The translations under genes and the position numbers were made by a program. Of a DNA stretch of 6,106 nucleotides, positions 5,236 through 6,106 are shown in pieces. Where the stretch lies: assembly GCA_027063545.1 (NCBI GenBank), contig JAMORN010000160.1:1-6106 (forward strand), given 5' to 3'. The notes beneath the pieces are model-generated. The model saw nothing but the letters and a program-made list of their open reading frames with translations, was not told where the DNA came from and made no database searches. Each line of letters begins with the position of its first letter. Position 1 is the stretch's first letter. The DNA is from a bacterium (GTDB lineage: Bacteria > JAMORN01).

Positions 5236-6015
5236 CTAACTTATTTCAAATATAGATTTTAAAAGTTTTTTTGTATAATCATGTTTGGGCGATTCATATA
5301 CCTCTTGTTTCTCTCCTATTTCTACAATACTCCCTTTATTCATTACAGCCACTCTATCAGCTATATAATAAACTACAGAAAGATCATGGGATATAAATAG
5401 CATAGAAAATTTATAATAATCTTTTAAATCCAATAATAAATTTAGAATCTGAGCTTGAACTGACACATCTAAGGCACTAACTGGTTCATCTGCCACTAAA
5501 AATTTAGGCTTTAATAATAAACTTCTTGCTATCACAATTCTTTGTTTTTGTCCTCCAGAAAATTCATGAGGATATTTATTTAAATCATTTTTATTTAGCC
5601 CTACATTTGCAATTACTCTATCAATTTCATATTCAATCTCTTTTTTACATTTAAGTCCATGAACCCAAAGAACTTCCTCTAGTATTCTTCTTATCTTATA
5701 TTTAGGATTTAGGGAAGAATATGGATCCTGAAAGATTATCTGTACTTCTTTTCTGAAATTTAAAAGCTCTATTTTATTAAACTCAAATATATTTTTTCCA
5801 TTATAAAAAATTTTTCCCCTATCAATATCTATTAATCTTAATACTGCTCTTGCTAATGTGGATTTTCCACTTCCTGATTCTCCCACCAATGCTAATATCT
5901 CATTATCATATATATTTAAATTTATATTATTCAATGCTTGAAGTTTCCTTAAAGGCTTTCCCCAAAAGTTTTTTTCTATTATAAATTCTTTATATATATT
6001 TTTAATTTCTATCAT
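5236..6015 (-). CDS. OppF/DppF-type ABC transporter ATP-binding protein
   Basis: The second ATPase of a peptide/nickel-type (PepT family) importer, driving uptake by ATP hydrolysis at the inner face of the membrane. Complete ABC motifs: Walker A GESGSGKST (45-53), Q-loop IFQDPYSSLNP (94-104; Q96), signature FSGGQKQR (152-159), Walker B FLVADEP (172-178; E177 catalytic), D-loop SALD (180-183) and H-loop H210 in ISHDLS. ESPKHDYTKKLL (241-252) is the start of the oligopeptide-type C-terminal region. At 259 aa it stops there, without the Cys-containing extension of the usual 310-330-aa OppF; NikE (268 aa in E. coli) is similarly short. The ATG at 6015 lies inside the upstream ATPase gene (14-nt overlap), with AAGGTAG about 12 nt upstream. 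Peptide, nickel or another solute cannot be told apart from the ATPase alone. Confidence 0.9.
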   Translation of the reverse strand: MIEIKNIYKEFIIEKNFWGKPLRKLQALNNINLNIYDNEILALVGESGSGKSTLARAVLRLIDIDRGKIFYNGKNIFEFNKIELLNFRKEVQIIFQDPYSSLNPKYKIRRILEEVLWVHGLKCKKEIEYEIDRVIANVGLNKNDLNKYPHEFSGGQKQRIVIARSLLLKPKFLVADEPVSALDVSVQAQILNLLLDLKDYYKFSMLFISHDLSVVYYIADRVAVMNKGSIVEIGEKQEVYESPKHDYTKKLLKSIFEIS

Positions 6016-6106
6016 AAAGCCAACATGCTACCTTGTGATTTTCATTTATAGTTTTATATAAAGGATATTTATTTTTGCATAAATCTATCTTTTTTTCACA
6101 TCTATT
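6002..6106 (-). CDS. OppD/DppD-type ABC ATPase, C-terminal fragment (cut by window edge)
   Basis: A 34-codon open frame enters from the right edge and ends at TAA (6004-6002). It reads RCEKKIDLCKN, then YPLY, then HKVACWLY. This RC-x6-C-x4-P pattern, ending in H-x-V-A-C-W, is the Cys-rich tail of the first ATPase of oligopeptide/dipeptide importers, which I know to carry an iron-sulphur cluster in some members. Cysteines are at fragment positions 3, 10 and 28. The overlap with the following OppF-like gene and the same strand agree with the usual oppD-oppF order. The ATPase core and any permease or binding-protein genes lie outside the window. Short but distinctive. Confidence 0.8.
   Translation of the reverse strand, partial: NRCEKKIDLCKNKYPLYKTINENHKVACWLYDRN

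Overview
This is a very AT-rich stretch of bacterial chromosome with densely packed, intact-looking housekeeping genes. No mobile element, CRISPR array, tRNA or rRNA gene is visible. Lineage cannot be fixed from the window. The primary-type sigma factor is short (287 aa, no region 1.1), a form I associate with Bacteroidota and several candidate phyla. However, clear Shine-Dalgarno sequences (AAAGGAG before hisE, AGGAG before the phosphoesterase gene, AGGGGG before the sigma gene) and a classical TTGACA/TACAAT promoter argue against a typical Bacteroidota genome. A free-living, biosynthetically competent low-GC bacterium is the safest description.

Layout. (1) Bases 1-1813, minus strand: cutA, then a 287-aa RpoD/SigA-type sigma factor, then purU (formyltetrahydrofolate deformylase, running off the left edge). 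The three are tightly spaced (15 nt, then a 1-nt overlap) and probably transcribed from one strong promoter at 1858-1886. (2) Bases 1814-1915: a divergent intergenic region of about 100 bp, almost pure A/T, holding that promoter, a weaker possible plus-strand promoter whose -35 overlaps it back to back, and an A/T inverted repeat. (3) Bases 1916-4728, plus strand: panB, panC, hisG and hisE, a compact operon with gaps of 1, 17 and 20 nt. (4) Bases 4708-6106, minus strand: the tail of an OppD/DppD-type ABC ATPase, an OppF/DppF-type ATPase overlapping it by 14 nt, and a YfcE/MJ0936-family metallophosphoesterase 9 nt downstream. The phosphoesterase gene converges on hisE and their coding ends overlap by 21 bp.

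How the genes work together. PanB and PanC make ketopantoate and join pantoate to beta-alanine on the way to coenzyme A. HisG and HisE carry out the first two steps of histidine synthesis (PRPP + ATP to phosphoribosyl-ATP, then pyrophosphate removal to phosphoribosyl-AMP). The two ATPases would power a peptide or nickel-type importer whose other subunits lie beyond the right edge. PurU frees formate from 10-formyl-THF and so balances one-carbon units, which PanB also draws on as 5,10-methylene-THF.

I found no convincing undescribed multi-gene system. The points most worth a second look are the divergent promoter with shared -35 bases and a possibly leaderless panB, a GC-rich hairpin with a U-tract just inside purU, the loss of the usual Asn metal ligand in the phosphoesterase, and the terminator-less convergent overlap of hisE with it. 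Two start sites are corrected to internal ATGs: panB to 1916 and hisG to 3575.
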